A DNA stretch of 13,193 bases from Bacteroidota bacterium (GTDB taxonomy: Bacteria; Bacteroidota; Bacteroidia; Chitinophagales; Chitinophagaceae): NCBI GenBank assembly GCA_023411775.1, contig JAEYOL010000204.1:1-13193 (forward strand), given 5' to 3'. The notes under the pieces are model-generated. The model ran no database searches. It saw only the letters and a list, made by a program, of their open reading frames with translations, and was not told where the DNA came from. Numbering within the stretch: the first letter of the stretch is position 1; each line of letters opens with the position of its first letter. Below, one piece after another: positions 1 to 7,515 of this stretch. The translations under genes were made by a program, and so were the position numbers.

Positions 1-179
1 CATTCGGGTTGTTCTTTACCTGCTATTTCCTATTCTCCAAGTTTTTCCCGGTTATCGCTATCGCTGAGATCAAGCATATACTGAAAAAGAATGGCGACAG
101 CTACAAAGAGAGAATGGATTCGGTTGAAGTCCAGCCGGTGGATGATTTTGCTCACAAGCAACTGCACGATCATCATTAA
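1..179 (+). CDS. actC: ActC, NrfD/PsrC-like membrane subunit of alternative complex III (C-terminal end only)
   Basis: Only the last 58 codons are in the window; the reading frame begins at base 3 and ends with TAA at 177-179. The residues visible start inside a final aromatic-rich membrane helix (FFTCYFLFSKFFPVIAI), followed by an amphipathic, charged cytoplasmic tail that ends in a His-rich LHDHH. ActC is known as the large quinol-binding integral membrane subunit of alternative complex III, related to polysulfide reductase PsrC/NrfD. The call rests mainly on position: the next three genes are clear ActD, ActE and ActF, which follow ActC in the standard actABCDEF order. ActF is also NrfD-like, but a complete ActF lies downstream, so this fragment is best read as ActC. 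Confidence 0.82.
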   Translation, partial: FGLFFTCYFLFSKFFPVIAIAEIKHILKKNGDSYKERMDSVEVQPVDDFAHKQLHDHH

Positions 180-250
180 TAGTAATGGCCCGATGGCTGT
201 AAGAAGCCTGGCCGATGGAAGACGATAGAAACGAAATAAGAAACTGAGTA

Positions 251-284
251 ACGGTCCTTTGACCGTCTCGAGCTAAAAGCTAAA
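251..284 (+). repeat. Hairpin plus 7-bp tandem repeat in the actC-actD gap
   Basis: The 107-base gap between actC and actD holds a perfect 6-bp inverted repeat with a four-base loop (ACGGTC-CTTT-GACCGT, 251-266). Two tandem copies of AGCTAAA follow at 271-277 and 278-284, ending two bases before the actD ATG. There is no U-run after the hairpin, so it is not an intrinsic terminator. It could be an RNA stability or processing element; that is inference. Confidence 0.5.
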
Positions 285-286
285 AT

Positions 287-880
287 ATGGGTGTTAAAAA
301 ATTTATTGTTGGCAACTTTTATGACGAGGAAGTATTGTTTCCCGCTGTAAAAAAAGTTCGTCGCGCCGGATACAAGATCCATGATGTATTCACGCCATTC
401 CCGATCCACGGTCTGGACAAAGAAATGGGTTTACGTGATACAAGTTTGCACGTTGCCGGATTTATTTACGGTATTACAGGCACCCTGACGGCCCTGGGTT
501 TTATTACCTGGATGCTGACAGTTGACTGGCCTTTGAATATTGGTGGTAAACCCTTTTTCTCATTGCCAGCCTGGATACCGATCATTTTTGAGCTGACAGT
601 TTTGTTTGCATCCATCGGAATGGTTTTGACATTTTGCTGGCTTTGCCAACTGGCGCCGTTTGTTAAAAAGGATCATTTCAACCCAAGGTCAACAGACGAC
701 ACATTTGTGATGGCGCTTGAGTGCACCGACCAGACAAACGAAGCAGAAGCGGTTGCGTTTCTGACCAGCATCGGCGGACAGGATGTATCGGTTCAGTATA
801 AAGAAACAGGATGGTGGCTGGGTCGGTATGACCAGGATACCAAAAGATTTGAAAGAAAAACAGAAGTAGCAGTTCATTGA
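287..880 (+). CDS. actD: ActD, DUF3341 membrane subunit of alternative complex III
   Basis: This 197-residue protein matches the DUF3341 family, which is subunit ActD of alternative complex III, the menaquinol:cytochrome c oxidoreductase that replaces cytochrome bc1 in many Bacteroidota. It has a soluble N-terminal domain (about 1-52) with the family-typical stretch VFTPFPIHGLDKEMGLR at 34-50. Two membrane helices follow (about 55-78 and 95-122), then a C-terminal soluble domain containing FNPRSTDDTFV at 131-141. In known structures ActD is a two-helix subunit packing against ActC. The start is the first ATG after the gap; no Shine-Dalgarno is present, only an A-rich leader, as is usual in this phylum. 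It lies between the actC end and actE with no sign of truncation. Confidence 0.93.
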   Translation: MGVKKFIVGNFYDEEVLFPAVKKVRRAGYKIHDVFTPFPIHGLDKEMGLRDTSLHVAGFIYGITGTLTALGFITWMLTVDWPLNIGGKPFFSLPAWIPIIFELTVLFASIGMVLTFCWLCQLAPFVKKDHFNPRSTDDTFVMALECTDQTNEAEAVAFLTSIGGQDVSVQYKETGWWLGRYDQDTKRFERKTEVAVH

Positions 881-897
881 TCATATAATAACAGGAA

Positions 898-1554
898 ATG
901 AAAAGATATTCGATCATAACAGGATGTGTACTGGCTGTCGTATTAATAAGCTGCGACAATACAAGGCGTAATCCGGGCAGAGCATATATGCCGGATATGA
1001 CCTACAGCCCGGCCTATGAAACTTACGCGCCAGCACAGGAAAGGCTGAAAGCTTCGGGTGCCGCTGATGAAGCGCATTATACGGGTCAGCCTGTGGCAGG
1101 TACGATCGCAAGGGGTGAACAATTGCCCGTCCGCATGTCAGCCGATACTGTGGGTTATCGCATGTCAGCGTCGGTTAAAAATCCCCTGCCGGCTGCATCC
1201 ATTAATATGAAAGAAGCGGAAAGGTTGTACCTGGTGAATTGCGGGATCTGTCATGGTGCCAAACTTGATGGCAACGGTCCGCTTTATAATGGTGGCTCCG
1301 GTCCTTATACTGCGGCACCAAAAAACCTGATGGGTGATGACATGAAACAGCTTTCGGAAGGAACAATGTTTCATGCTGTAACTTATGGAAAAGGGCAAAT
1401 GGGTAGTTATGCCTCGCAGTTGACAACAAAACAGCGTTGGGAAGTGATTGCTTATGTTAAGGCCAAGCAATTCCCCGCTGATGCAGCTACCGCGGATACT
1501 ACTGCAAAACCAGCGGCTGCGCCGGATAGCGCGACTGCTCCAACAACAAACTAA
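898..1554 (+). CDS. actE: ActE, monoheme cytochrome c lipoprotein of alternative complex III
   Basis: ActE is the membrane-anchored monoheme cytochrome c of alternative complex III and is the likely exit point for electrons towards the oxidase. The 218-residue protein begins with a lipoprotein signal peptide whose lipobox is LISC, placing the lipidated cysteine at residue 19. The conserved early motif YMPDMTYSPAYE spans 30-41. The heme-binding CGICH is at 115-119, and Met168 in GKGQMGSY is the likely sixth heme ligand. A low-complexity Ala/Thr/Pro tail covers about 193-218. The gene starts 17 bases after actD and ends 24 bases before actF, so co-transcription is expected. Because subunit II downstream lacks a cytochrome c domain, ActE is the best local candidate for electron donor to CuA; that link is inferred from known alternative complex III-aa3 supercomplexes. 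Confidence 0.94.
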   Translation: MKRYSIITGCVLAVVLISCDNTRRNPGRAYMPDMTYSPAYETYAPAQERLKASGAADEAHYTGQPVAGTIARGEQLPVRMSADTVGYRMSASVKNPLPAASINMKEAERLYLVNCGICHGAKLDGNGPLYNGGSGPYTAAPKNLMGDDMKQLSEGTMFHAVTYGKGQMGSYASQLTTKQRWEVIAYVKAKQFPADAATADTTAKPAAAPDSATAPTTN

Positions 1555-1578
1555 GATTTTGATCAAGAAAATAAATGA

Positions 1579-2814
1579 ATGCTGATGTCAATCCGGGAAA
1601 ATTTCATAGTGCCGAAAAGATATAACACGATATCCATTGCTTTGATGGTGGTGGGTGTATTGGCCATTATTGGTTTGTATATCACGGCAGGTTCCAAAAG
1701 CGATCCGCAGTCACAGGCCAGGTTTTGGGGAAGCCTGTTGCAAAACGGCGTTTACTTTTTGCTTACTGTAAATGCGGCCATGTTCTTTATCTGTGCCACT
1801 ACCCTGGGATGGGGCGGTTTTCAATGGGCTTTCGCCCGTGTGTCGGAAGCCGTATCGGCCTGCGTTCCCGTACTCAGCGTTATTTGCGGAGCTATTCTCC
1901 TGGCTATCGCGTTTGGCGGCAACCACGAGATCTATCACTGGACTGATTCCGAGCATGTAAAACATGATCCAACACTATTGCACAAAGCCGGCTTTTTGAA
2001 TAAAGGATTTTTCGCAGTTGTAACAGTTCTTACCCTGGTATTGTGGAGCTTCCTTGGATGGAAGATGAGGCAAAGAAGCCGTATGCTCGACAACCAGCCA
2101 CTGCGTACAAGGGAAGAGGGCAAATCTTATATCTGGACCAATACTATCTGGGCCGCGTTATTCCTGGTTGTTTTTGCACTCACCGTTCTTTCATCGATTC
2201 CCTGGCTTTGGCTGATGAGCATCGATGCACACTGGTACAGCACAATGTATAGCTGGTACACATTTGCGAGCACTTTTGTTTCAGGCCTTGCATTGATCAC
2301 CATTTTTGTGATATTCCTGAAGAACAATGGTTACCTGGAATACACCAACAAGGAACACCTGCATGACCTGGGTAAATTCCAGTTCGCGTTCTCGATTTTC
2401 TGGACCTATCTCTGGTTTTCGCAATTTATGCTAATATGGTATGCGAATATTCCTGAGGAAACCGTTTATTTTAAACCAAGAGTAGAAGGTGAATATACTG
2501 GTGTGTTCTGGCTGATGTTTATCATCAACTTCCTTGCACCATTATTGATATTTATGAGCAGGGATTCGAAAAGGAATTATTCCACGGTGGCATTTATGTC
2601 AGTACTGCTGATATTCGGTCACTGGCTCGACTTTTTCCAGATGGTATTCCCAAGCCCTACAAAAGGACATGTTCCAATGATATTATACGACCTGGGTATT
2701 GGTCTCGGTTTCGTAGGGTTGATTATGTTTGTAGTAGGTCGATCGTTGGCGAAATATCCATTGCTGGCGAGAAACCATCCGTTTATAAAAGAAAGTGTCA
2801 TACACCATACCTAA
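1579..2814 (+). CDS. actF: ActF, ten-helix membrane subunit of alternative complex III
   Basis: This 411-residue hydrophobic protein has about ten membrane helices (roughly 18-37, 55-75, 95-112, 140-163, 188-211, 224-247, 265-289, 306-326, 336-354, 368-388). That agrees with ActF, a NrfD-like paralogue of ActC that packs beside it in alternative complex III. Recognisable family stretches include SIDAHWYSTMYSWYTF (214-229) and the helix containing FSIFWTYLWFSQFMLIWYAN (271-290). Unlike ActC, ActF is not thought to form the main quinol site. The listed start is ATG at 1579; a second in-frame ATG lies two codons later (1585) and would give MSIREN, equally plausible. No ribosome-binding site separates them. 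It is the last act gene; a 90-base gap follows before the oxidase genes. Confidence 0.93.
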   Translation: MLMSIRENFIVPKRYNTISIALMVVGVLAIIGLYITAGSKSDPQSQARFWGSLLQNGVYFLLTVNAAMFFICATTLGWGGFQWAFARVSEAVSACVPVLSVICGAILLAIAFGGNHEIYHWTDSEHVKHDPTLLHKAGFLNKGFFAVVTVLTLVLWSFLGWKMRQRSRMLDNQPLRTREEGKSYIWTNTIWAALFLVVFALTVLSSIPWLWLMSIDAHWYSTMYSWYTFASTFVSGLALITIFVIFLKNNGYLEYTNKEHLHDLGKFQFAFSIFWTYLWFSQFMLIWYANIPEETVYFKPRVEGEYTGVFWLMFIINFLAPLLIFMSRDSKRNYSTVAFMSVLLIFGHWLDFFQMVFPSPTKGHVPMILYDLGIGLGFVGLIMFVVGRSLAKYPLLARNHPFIKESVIHHT

Positions 2815-2904
2815 TAGGTTTAAAAGGTTATTACGACTGGACTTGACAGGTAGAAACCGGCTAAACTTGAGAAACATTAAAGAATAATAACTGAATAACA
2901 GAAT

Positions 2905-3987
2905 ATGCAAACTTTTTTCATCATAGCGATATTGGTTCTGGGCTTCCTGGTGACGTTCCAGATAGCCAAGGCCAGTGAGTATGTAGCTATCATGCGAGGC
3001 GAGGAAAAGTCGAGGAAACAAACCAACAAGATCAATGGTTTCCTGATGCTGGTATTCCTGGCTGCCGGATTGTTCGGGGTGTATTGGTGCAATGAAACAT
3101 TAAAAGATAAGGTTTTGGGGGAGCCCAGTTCCGATCATGGTGTATATATCGATACAATGATCTATATCACACTGGCGATAACCGGTGTTGTATTGATCAT
3201 TACCCAGGTTTTACTGTTCTGGTTTGCATACAAATACCAGGAAAGGGAAGATCGTAAGGCTTACTACTATCCTCATAATAACAAGCTTGAGCTGATCTGG
3301 ACCGTTGTACCCGCAGTTGCATTGACTGTACTGGTTGGATTTGGGATTTATTACTGGTTTAAAATTACCGGTGATCCTCCCAAAAACGCGATGGATATTG
3401 AGATCGTAGGCAGCCAGTTTAAATGGGAATATCGCTACCCGGGCAAGGATAAGATCATGGGTAAAAAATATTACAAGGAGATCAGCGATGCAAAATCAAA
3501 TCCCCTTGGACAACTGTGGGATGACCCCGCCAACCACGATGATATCTATGTAAGTGGTGAGCCCATGCACCTGATCGTAAACAAACCAGTACGCCTGATC
3601 ATTGGCGCCAAGGATGTGGTACATAATGTGGGCCTGCCTCATTTCCGTATGAAGATGGATGCAGTGCCCGGCACTCCTACCACGATGTGGTTTACACCTA
3701 CCAAGACAACCAAACAAATGATCGAAGAAACTGGTAATCCGAATTTCGTATATGAAATAGCCTGTGACCAGATGTGCGGTAAAGGGCATACTACGATGAG
3801 AGGTGAGATCATTGTAGAGACACAGGAAGAATTCGATACCTGGATGATCAGCAAAAGGCCCCAGTACCTGGTAGCAAACCCGGGTGGTGCAAAACCGGCA
3901 GCAGCCCCAGCGGCAACTCCGGCAACTGATACAACCAGCGCGGCCGGTACAAAACCCATGGCCATGAGTGAACAGGCAAGCAATTAA
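2905..3987 (+). CDS. coxB: Cytochrome c oxidase subunit II (CuA subunit)
   Basis: Subunit II receives electrons from cytochrome c at its periplasmic binuclear CuA centre and passes them to heme a in subunit I. Of 360 residues, the first ~62 carry two hydrophobic segments (about 3-20 and 45-61) not found in classical subunit II. The normal hairpin helices follow (about 84-110 and 130-152), and then the cupredoxin domain. The aromatic electron-entry strand reads GSQFKWEYRYPG at 169-180. CuA ligands are visible as His240, Cys287, Cys291, His295 and Met298 in CDQMCGKGHTTM. Residue 289 is Gln where most families have Glu, whose backbone carbonyl binds CuA and whose side chain binds Mg. The C-terminus is an Ala/Pro/Thr tail (about 327-350) with no CxxCH, so this is aa3-type rather than caa3. 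The gene begins 90 bases after actF. Confidence 0.96.
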   Translation: MQTFFIIAILVLGFLVTFQIAKASEYVAIMRGEEKSRKQTNKINGFLMLVFLAAGLFGVYWCNETLKDKVLGEPSSDHGVYIDTMIYITLAITGVVLIITQVLLFWFAYKYQEREDRKAYYYPHNNKLELIWTVVPAVALTVLVGFGIYYWFKITGDPPKNAMDIEIVGSQFKWEYRYPGKDKIMGKKYYKEISDAKSNPLGQLWDDPANHDDIYVSGEPMHLIVNKPVRLIIGAKDVVHNVGLPHFRMKMDAVPGTPTTMWFTPTKTTKQMIEETGNPNFVYEIACDQMCGKGHTTMRGEIIVETQEEFDTWMISKRPQYLVANPGGAKPAAAPAATPATDTTSAAGTKPMAMSEQASN

Positions 3988-3996
3988 AAAAATTTA

Positions 3997-4016
3997 GACG
4001 GTGGAGAGCCACTGTC
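3997..4016 (+). other. Strong RNA hairpin just upstream of the subunit I start
   Basis: In the 44-base gap between the subunit II and subunit I genes, GACGGTGG (3997-4004) pairs with CCACTGTC (4009-4016) over eight pairs including one G-U. The loop is AGAG. The hairpin ends 15 bases before the ATG at 4032 and is followed by an A-rich stretch, not a U-run, so it is not an intrinsic terminator on this strand. Its position suggests an effect on translation start or on mRNA processing between the two subunits; that is inference. Confidence 0.55.
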
Positions 4017-4031
4017 AAAAAATAAAAGACT

Positions 4032-5846
4032 ATGAGCGACGCAATGCATATACATACCGGAACGGCGGTAGCACATGGGGTTCATCACGATGACCACAAC
4101 GGTCACGGGCACCACCATGAGTCATTTGTTACAAAGTATATATTCAGCCAGGATCATAAAATGATCGCCAAGCAGTTCCTGGTCACAGGTATAATCTGGG
4201 CGGTTATTGGGGGCTTGTTTTCGGTAATATTTCGTCTGCAGTTGGGGTACCCTGATCAATCTTTCCCGATACTTGAAACTTTCTTCGGCCATTGGGCTAA
4301 GGGCGGTGTGATCCAGCCGGATTTCTATTATCAGCTGGTGACCATGCATGGTACGATCATGATATTTTTTGTGTTGACAGCCGGGCTGAGCGGAACTTTT
4401 GCAAACCTGCTTATTCCTTTACAGATCGGAGCCAGGGATATGGCATCTCCGTTCCTTAATATGCTGTCGTACTGGTTCTTCTTTATTGCCGGAATCGTGA
4501 TGCTGGTTTCATTTTTTATCCAAACCGGTCCCGCCAGTGGCGGATGGACGATGTACCCGCCTTTGAGTGCGCTGGGACAAGCAAACGAGGGATCCAAACT
4601 GGGTGCTGACCTTTGGCTTATCAGTATGGCCTTGTTCATTATATCGCAATTGCTCGGTGGTCTAAACTATATCTCTACTATTTTAAATATGCGCACCAAG
4701 GGCATGAGCATGACGCGCATGCCGCTTACGATCTGGGCGCTGTTCTTTACAGCTATCCTGGGTGTATTGTCATTCCCGGTTCTGCTTTCAGGTGCCATTC
4801 TGTTGTTGTTTGACCGCAATATCGGCACCAGCTTCTACCTGAGCGATATTGTAGTGAATGGCCAGGTATTACCAAATGAAGGCGGAAGTGCTATCCTGTA
4901 TCAGCACTTATTCTGGTTCCTGGGTCACCCTGAAGTTTACATTGTGATCCTGCCTACCATGGGTATCGTGTCAGAAGTACTGGCGATCAATTCGCGAAAG
5001 CCCATCTTCGGTTATATGGCGATGATCGGTTCGCTGTTCGCGATCTGCGTACTGGCCTTCCTGGTTTGGGCACACCACATGTTTGTAACCGGTATGAATC
5101 CATTCCTCGGTTCGATCTTTGTATTGCTAACCCTGCTGATCGCGGTGCCGTCAGCTATTAAAGTATTTAACTGGATTACAACAATCTGGCGCGGAAGTAT
5201 ACGCTTCACACCAGGTACTTTGTTTTCAATCGGTTTTGTAAGCTTATTCATCTCCGGTGGACTTACGGGAATCTGGGTAGGTAATTCAACTATTGATATT
5301 CACCTTCACGATACAATGTTTGTGATCGCTCACTTCCACCTTGTAATGGGTGTGGCCGCATTCTTTGGCATGTTTGCCGGTATTTATCACTGGTTCCCGA
5401 AAATGTTCGGGCGGTTTATGAATAATACCCTAGCATATATTCATTTCTGGGTGACCCTGATCGGTTCATACCTTATCTTCTGGCCGATGCACTACCAGGG
5501 TATGGCAGGTATGCCACGCCGATATCTCAATAAAGAGATATGGCAATCTTTCAACCAGTTCGGTGAATTGGATAAAATGATCACGGTTGTTACCATCGTT
5601 GTATTTGCTGTACAGTTGATGTTTGTATTCAATTTCTTCTATTCTATTTTCAAAGGAAGAAAAGTTACAACACCCAATCCCTGGAAAGCAACAACGCTGG
5701 AATGGACCACCAAGATCAACCCGGGCCACGGTAACTGGGAAGGTGAGATTCCTGAGATCCATCGCTGGGCTTATGATTATAGTAAAGATGGAAGAGACTT
5801 TATCCCGCAAACTGAGCCGATTAGCGCGGGAGAGAGTAAACACTAG
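4032..5846 (+). CDS. coxA: Cytochrome c oxidase subunit I (heme a, heme a3-CuB catalytic subunit)
   Basis: This is the catalytic core that reduces oxygen to water and pumps protons. All redox-centre ligands are visible in the 604 residues: His106 and His436 for the low-spin heme, His434 for heme a3, and His299, His348 and His349 for CuB. Tyr303 is the residue expected to cross-link to His299. Proton-channel residues of a type A1 oxidase are present: Asn125, Asp136 and Asn143 at the D-channel mouth, Glu301 in GHPEVY, and Lys377 for the K-channel in SAIKVFNW. The N-terminus (1-30) is unusually His-rich, with ten histidines before the first conserved segment. The C-terminal ~65 residues after the last helix are hydrophilic. 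The gene lies between subunit II and ctaB; a hairpin precedes the start, and no Shine-Dalgarno is clear. Confidence 0.97.
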   Translation: MSDAMHIHTGTAVAHGVHHDDHNGHGHHHESFVTKYIFSQDHKMIAKQFLVTGIIWAVIGGLFSVIFRLQLGYPDQSFPILETFFGHWAKGGVIQPDFYYQLVTMHGTIMIFFVLTAGLSGTFANLLIPLQIGARDMASPFLNMLSYWFFFIAGIVMLVSFFIQTGPASGGWTMYPPLSALGQANEGSKLGADLWLISMALFIISQLLGGLNYISTILNMRTKGMSMTRMPLTIWALFFTAILGVLSFPVLLSGAILLLFDRNIGTSFYLSDIVVNGQVLPNEGGSAILYQHLFWFLGHPEVYIVILPTMGIVSEVLAINSRKPIFGYMAMIGSLFAICVLAFLVWAHHMFVTGMNPFLGSIFVLLTLLIAVPSAIKVFNWITTIWRGSIRFTPGTLFSIGFVSLFISGGLTGIWVGNSTIDIHLHDTMFVIAHFHLVMGVAAFFGMFAGIYHWFPKMFGRFMNNTLAYIHFWVTLIGSYLIFWPMHYQGMAGMPRRYLNKEIWQSFNQFGELDKMITVVTIVVFAVQLMFVFNFFYSIFKGRKVTTPNPWKATTLEWTTKINPGHGNWEGEIPEIHRWAYDYSKDGRDFIPQTEPISAGESKH

Positions 5847-5851
5847 GTTAA

Positions 5852-5884
5852 TTTGAAAATTTGAAAATGTGGGAATTTGAAAAT
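5852..5884 (+). repeat. Three copies of TTTGAAAAT in the coxA-ctaB gap
   Basis: TTTGAAAAT occurs at 5852-5860, 5860-5868 (sharing one T) and 5876-5884. The last two copies are each followed by a G/T-rich string (GTGGG and GTTGGG). The repeat begins six bases after the subunit I stop codon. The spacing is irregular and the copies are short, so this is a simple intergenic repeat rather than a CRISPR or operator array. From memory, similar TTTGAAAAT strings are frequent in Bacteroidota intergenic DNA; I could not check this. Confidence 0.6.
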
Positions 5885-5931
5885 GTTGGGTAAGGAATAA
5901 TGTGAGGTGGATGGGGATGCGATAACGCGGT

Positions 5932-5936
5932 GAGGA
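5932..5936 (+). promoter_or_regulatory. Possible ribosome-binding site supporting the TTG start of ctaB
   Basis: GAGGA lies six bases upstream of a TTG at 5943, a normal Shine-Dalgarno spacing and one of few such sites in the window. It favours TTG at 5943 over the ATG at 5967 as the ctaB start. Bacteroidota rarely depend on Shine-Dalgarno sites, so the support is modest. Confidence 0.35.
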
Positions 5937-5942
5937 ACCAGG

Positions 5943-6851
5943 TTGAAAAAAATAGCGAAAGCTGTGATGAAAAGGATAAAAGATTATTTACAGTTGGTGA
6001 AGCTTTCGTTGAGTATCATGGTTGTGTTCAGCAGTGTGATAAGCTACCTACTGGTACCTGGTATCGGTGAAAAGTATGCGAATCCCCTGTTGATGTCAAT
6101 ATTGCTCTTTGTAGCTGGGATGTTGGTAACGGGCAGTGCCAACGCGATCAACCAGGTAGTAGAAAAGGATACCGATGCGATGATGAAACGGACAAGTAGC
6201 AGACCAGTTGCTGCTGGACGGATGAGTGTCAATCACGGGTGGGTTTTTGCTATTTTAACCGGGGCTGCCGGTGTGCTTCTGCTGGGTATTTATTTTAACT
6301 GGTTATCGGCAGGGCTCGCGGCGTTTAGTTTATTTCTTTACGCGTTTATCTATACACCGTTAAAGAAAGTGAGTTCGATCGCTGTATTGGTAGGTGCTTT
6401 TCCTGGTGCGTTACCCTGCCTGATAGGCTGGACTGCAGGCGATGGCCAGCTGTCGCTTGGGGGCTGGATTCTTTTTGGGATACAGTTTCTTTGGCAGTTC
6501 CCGCATTTTTGGGCTATTGCCTGGATAGCGCATAGCGACTATTCAAAAGCGGGATTCAGGTTGCTGCCTTCTGATAAAGGACCGACAAAATTTACCGCGC
6601 TTCAAACAGTGATCTATTCATTGTTGCTATTGCCGGTTACCATGTTGCCTTTTTACACGGGAATGTGCAGTTATAGCGATGTAAAAGGGATGATCGGTAT
6701 CGGCCTGGTTGTTTCGGCAAATTTATTTATGCTCTCGAGAAGTGTGAGCCTTTACCGAAAAATGGATACCGCCTCAGCACGGAAAGTGATGTTTGGAAGT
6801 TATTTGTACCTGCCGGTTGTATTGCTGGCGTTGTTGATGAGTAAAATATAA
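5943..6851 (+). CDS. ctaB: Protoheme IX farnesyltransferase (heme O synthase)
   Basis: This UbiA-family membrane enzyme attaches a farnesyl group to protoheme to make heme O, the precursor of the heme A used by the adjacent oxidase. The 302-residue protein shows the first Asp-rich prenyl-diphosphate motif as NQVVEKDTDAMMKRTSSRP at about 70-88, with Glu replacing the first Asp. It also has the heme O synthase stretches YTPLKKVSSIAV and LWQFPHFWAIAWIAHSDY. About eight to nine membrane helices are apparent. The listed start is TTG at 5943 with a GAGGA upstream; ATG at 5967 (MKRIKDYLQLV) would trim eight residues and also fits the family. The usual Lys-Pro near the N-terminus is Lys-Leu here. No heme A synthase (ctaA) is in the window, so heme A formation must be completed elsewhere. 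Confidence 0.93.
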   Translation: MKKIAKAVMKRIKDYLQLVKLSLSIMVVFSSVISYLLVPGIGEKYANPLLMSILLFVAGMLVTGSANAINQVVEKDTDAMMKRTSSRPVAAGRMSVNHGWVFAILTGAAGVLLLGIYFNWLSAGLAAFSLFLYAFIYTPLKKVSSIAVLVGAFPGALPCLIGWTAGDGQLSLGGWILFGIQFLWQFPHFWAIAWIAHSDYSKAGFRLLPSDKGPTKFTALQTVIYSLLLLPVTMLPFYTGMCSYSDVKGMIGIGLVVSANLFMLSRSVSLYRKMDTASARKVMFGSYLYLPVVLLALLMSKI

Positions 6852-6873
6852 TTAACAGAAATAATAAAGTGTG

Positions 6874-7443
6874 ATGGATGTAGTGATGAACAAACAAAGC
6901 AAAAAAATTCATCCCCATAAGTTTACATTATGGGTGGCCATTGCGAGTATCCTGATGATGTTTGCAGGACTCACCAGTGCTTTTATCGTAAAGAGTAACC
7001 TGGCAGGCTGGCGCGATATCCAGGTGCCGAAAATATTCTGGGTGTCAACCGCTGTAATTGCGGCCAGCAGCCTTACGATACAAATGGCACTGCGGGCGTT
7101 TCGCCAGCGGGAGATGAGAAACTATCGACTGTTGATTGGTTTGACGCTGGTGCTGGGAACTGTTTTCGTGGTATTGCAATGGATGGGCTTTATGGATCTG
7201 TGGGAACAGAATATCAGGTTTGTGGGCGCCTCCGGAGCGGGTCAGTTCCTGTACGTGATCTTTGGTCTGCATGCACTGCACGTAGTAGGCGGGGTGGTCG
7301 CTTTGATCTTTCTTTTTTTCAAAGCGTTCCTTGGCCATACAAAGATGTACAGCCCGGTACCGGTAGAAGTGGCGGCGATTTACTGGCATTTTGTAGATAT
7401 CCTTTGGATCTACCTGCTGGTATTTTTTATTGTGATCGGTTAG
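6874..7443 (+). CDS. Cytochrome c oxidase subunit III, first copy (short five-helix form)
   Basis: This ~189-residue membrane protein belongs to the heme-copper oxidase subunit III family, which stabilises proton uptake and the catalytic core. Five helices are apparent (about 20-40, 55-74, 86-106, 122-150, 168-189). Family-typical features are the tryptophan-rich QWMGFMDLW segment, GLHALHVVGG and the closing AAIYWHFVDILWIYL. Start choice is open: GTG at 6871, ATG at 6874 and ATG at 6886 (MNKQSKKIHPHKF) are all in frame, and no ribosome-binding site decides between them. It begins about 20 bases after ctaB and is followed by a second, different subunit III gene. It may pair with the second copy as a second subunit III in the same oxidase; that is inference from adjacency. 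Confidence 0.9.
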   Translation: MDVVMNKQSKKIHPHKFTLWVAIASILMMFAGLTSAFIVKSNLAGWRDIQVPKIFWVSTAVIAASSLTIQMALRAFRQREMRNYRLLIGLTLVLGTVFVVLQWMGFMDLWEQNIRFVGASGAGQFLYVIFGLHALHVVGGVVALIFLFFKAFLGHTKMYSPVPVEVAAIYWHFVDILWIYLLVFFIVIG

Positions 7444-7488
7444 AGGTTGGAGGATTAAGGCGCAAACCTTATCTCTTCATTCACGGCC

Positions 7489-7500
7489 AATTTATAAATT
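7489..7500. repeat. Perfect 12-bp palindrome between the two subunit III genes
   Basis: AATTTATAAATT is a perfect 12-base palindrome, ending 15 bases before the second subunit III start. A short inverted repeat, TAAGG-CGCAAA-CCTTA, lies just upstream at 7456-7471. Neither has a U-run. The palindrome could be an operator or AT-rich chance; nothing in the sequence decides. Confidence 0.3.
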
Positions 7501-7515
7501 AGGAATTTAATAAAC

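Noticed and set aside
176..409. Minus-strand open frames opposite the act and cox genes
   Set aside because: All lie antisense to genes with clear family motifs, and their translations show no recognisable features; they are shadows of the coding strand.
2843..2869. Promoter in the actF-coxB gap (TTGACA, or TTG with TAAACTTG)
   Set aside because: TTGACA has no -10 box at proper spacing, and TAAACTTG departs from TAnnTTTG with only 16 bases from the TTG; too weak, and read-through from the act genes is expected.
3984..4016. Minus-strand terminator formed by the coxB-coxA hairpin and the adjacent A-run
   Set aside because: The T-run on that strand starts four bases away from the stem and there is no minus-strand gene to terminate here.
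5852..5884. Reading TTTGAAAAT copies as regulator-binding sites
   Set aside because: Copies overlap or are irregularly spaced, non-palindromic and just after a stop codon; a simple intergenic repeat explains them better.
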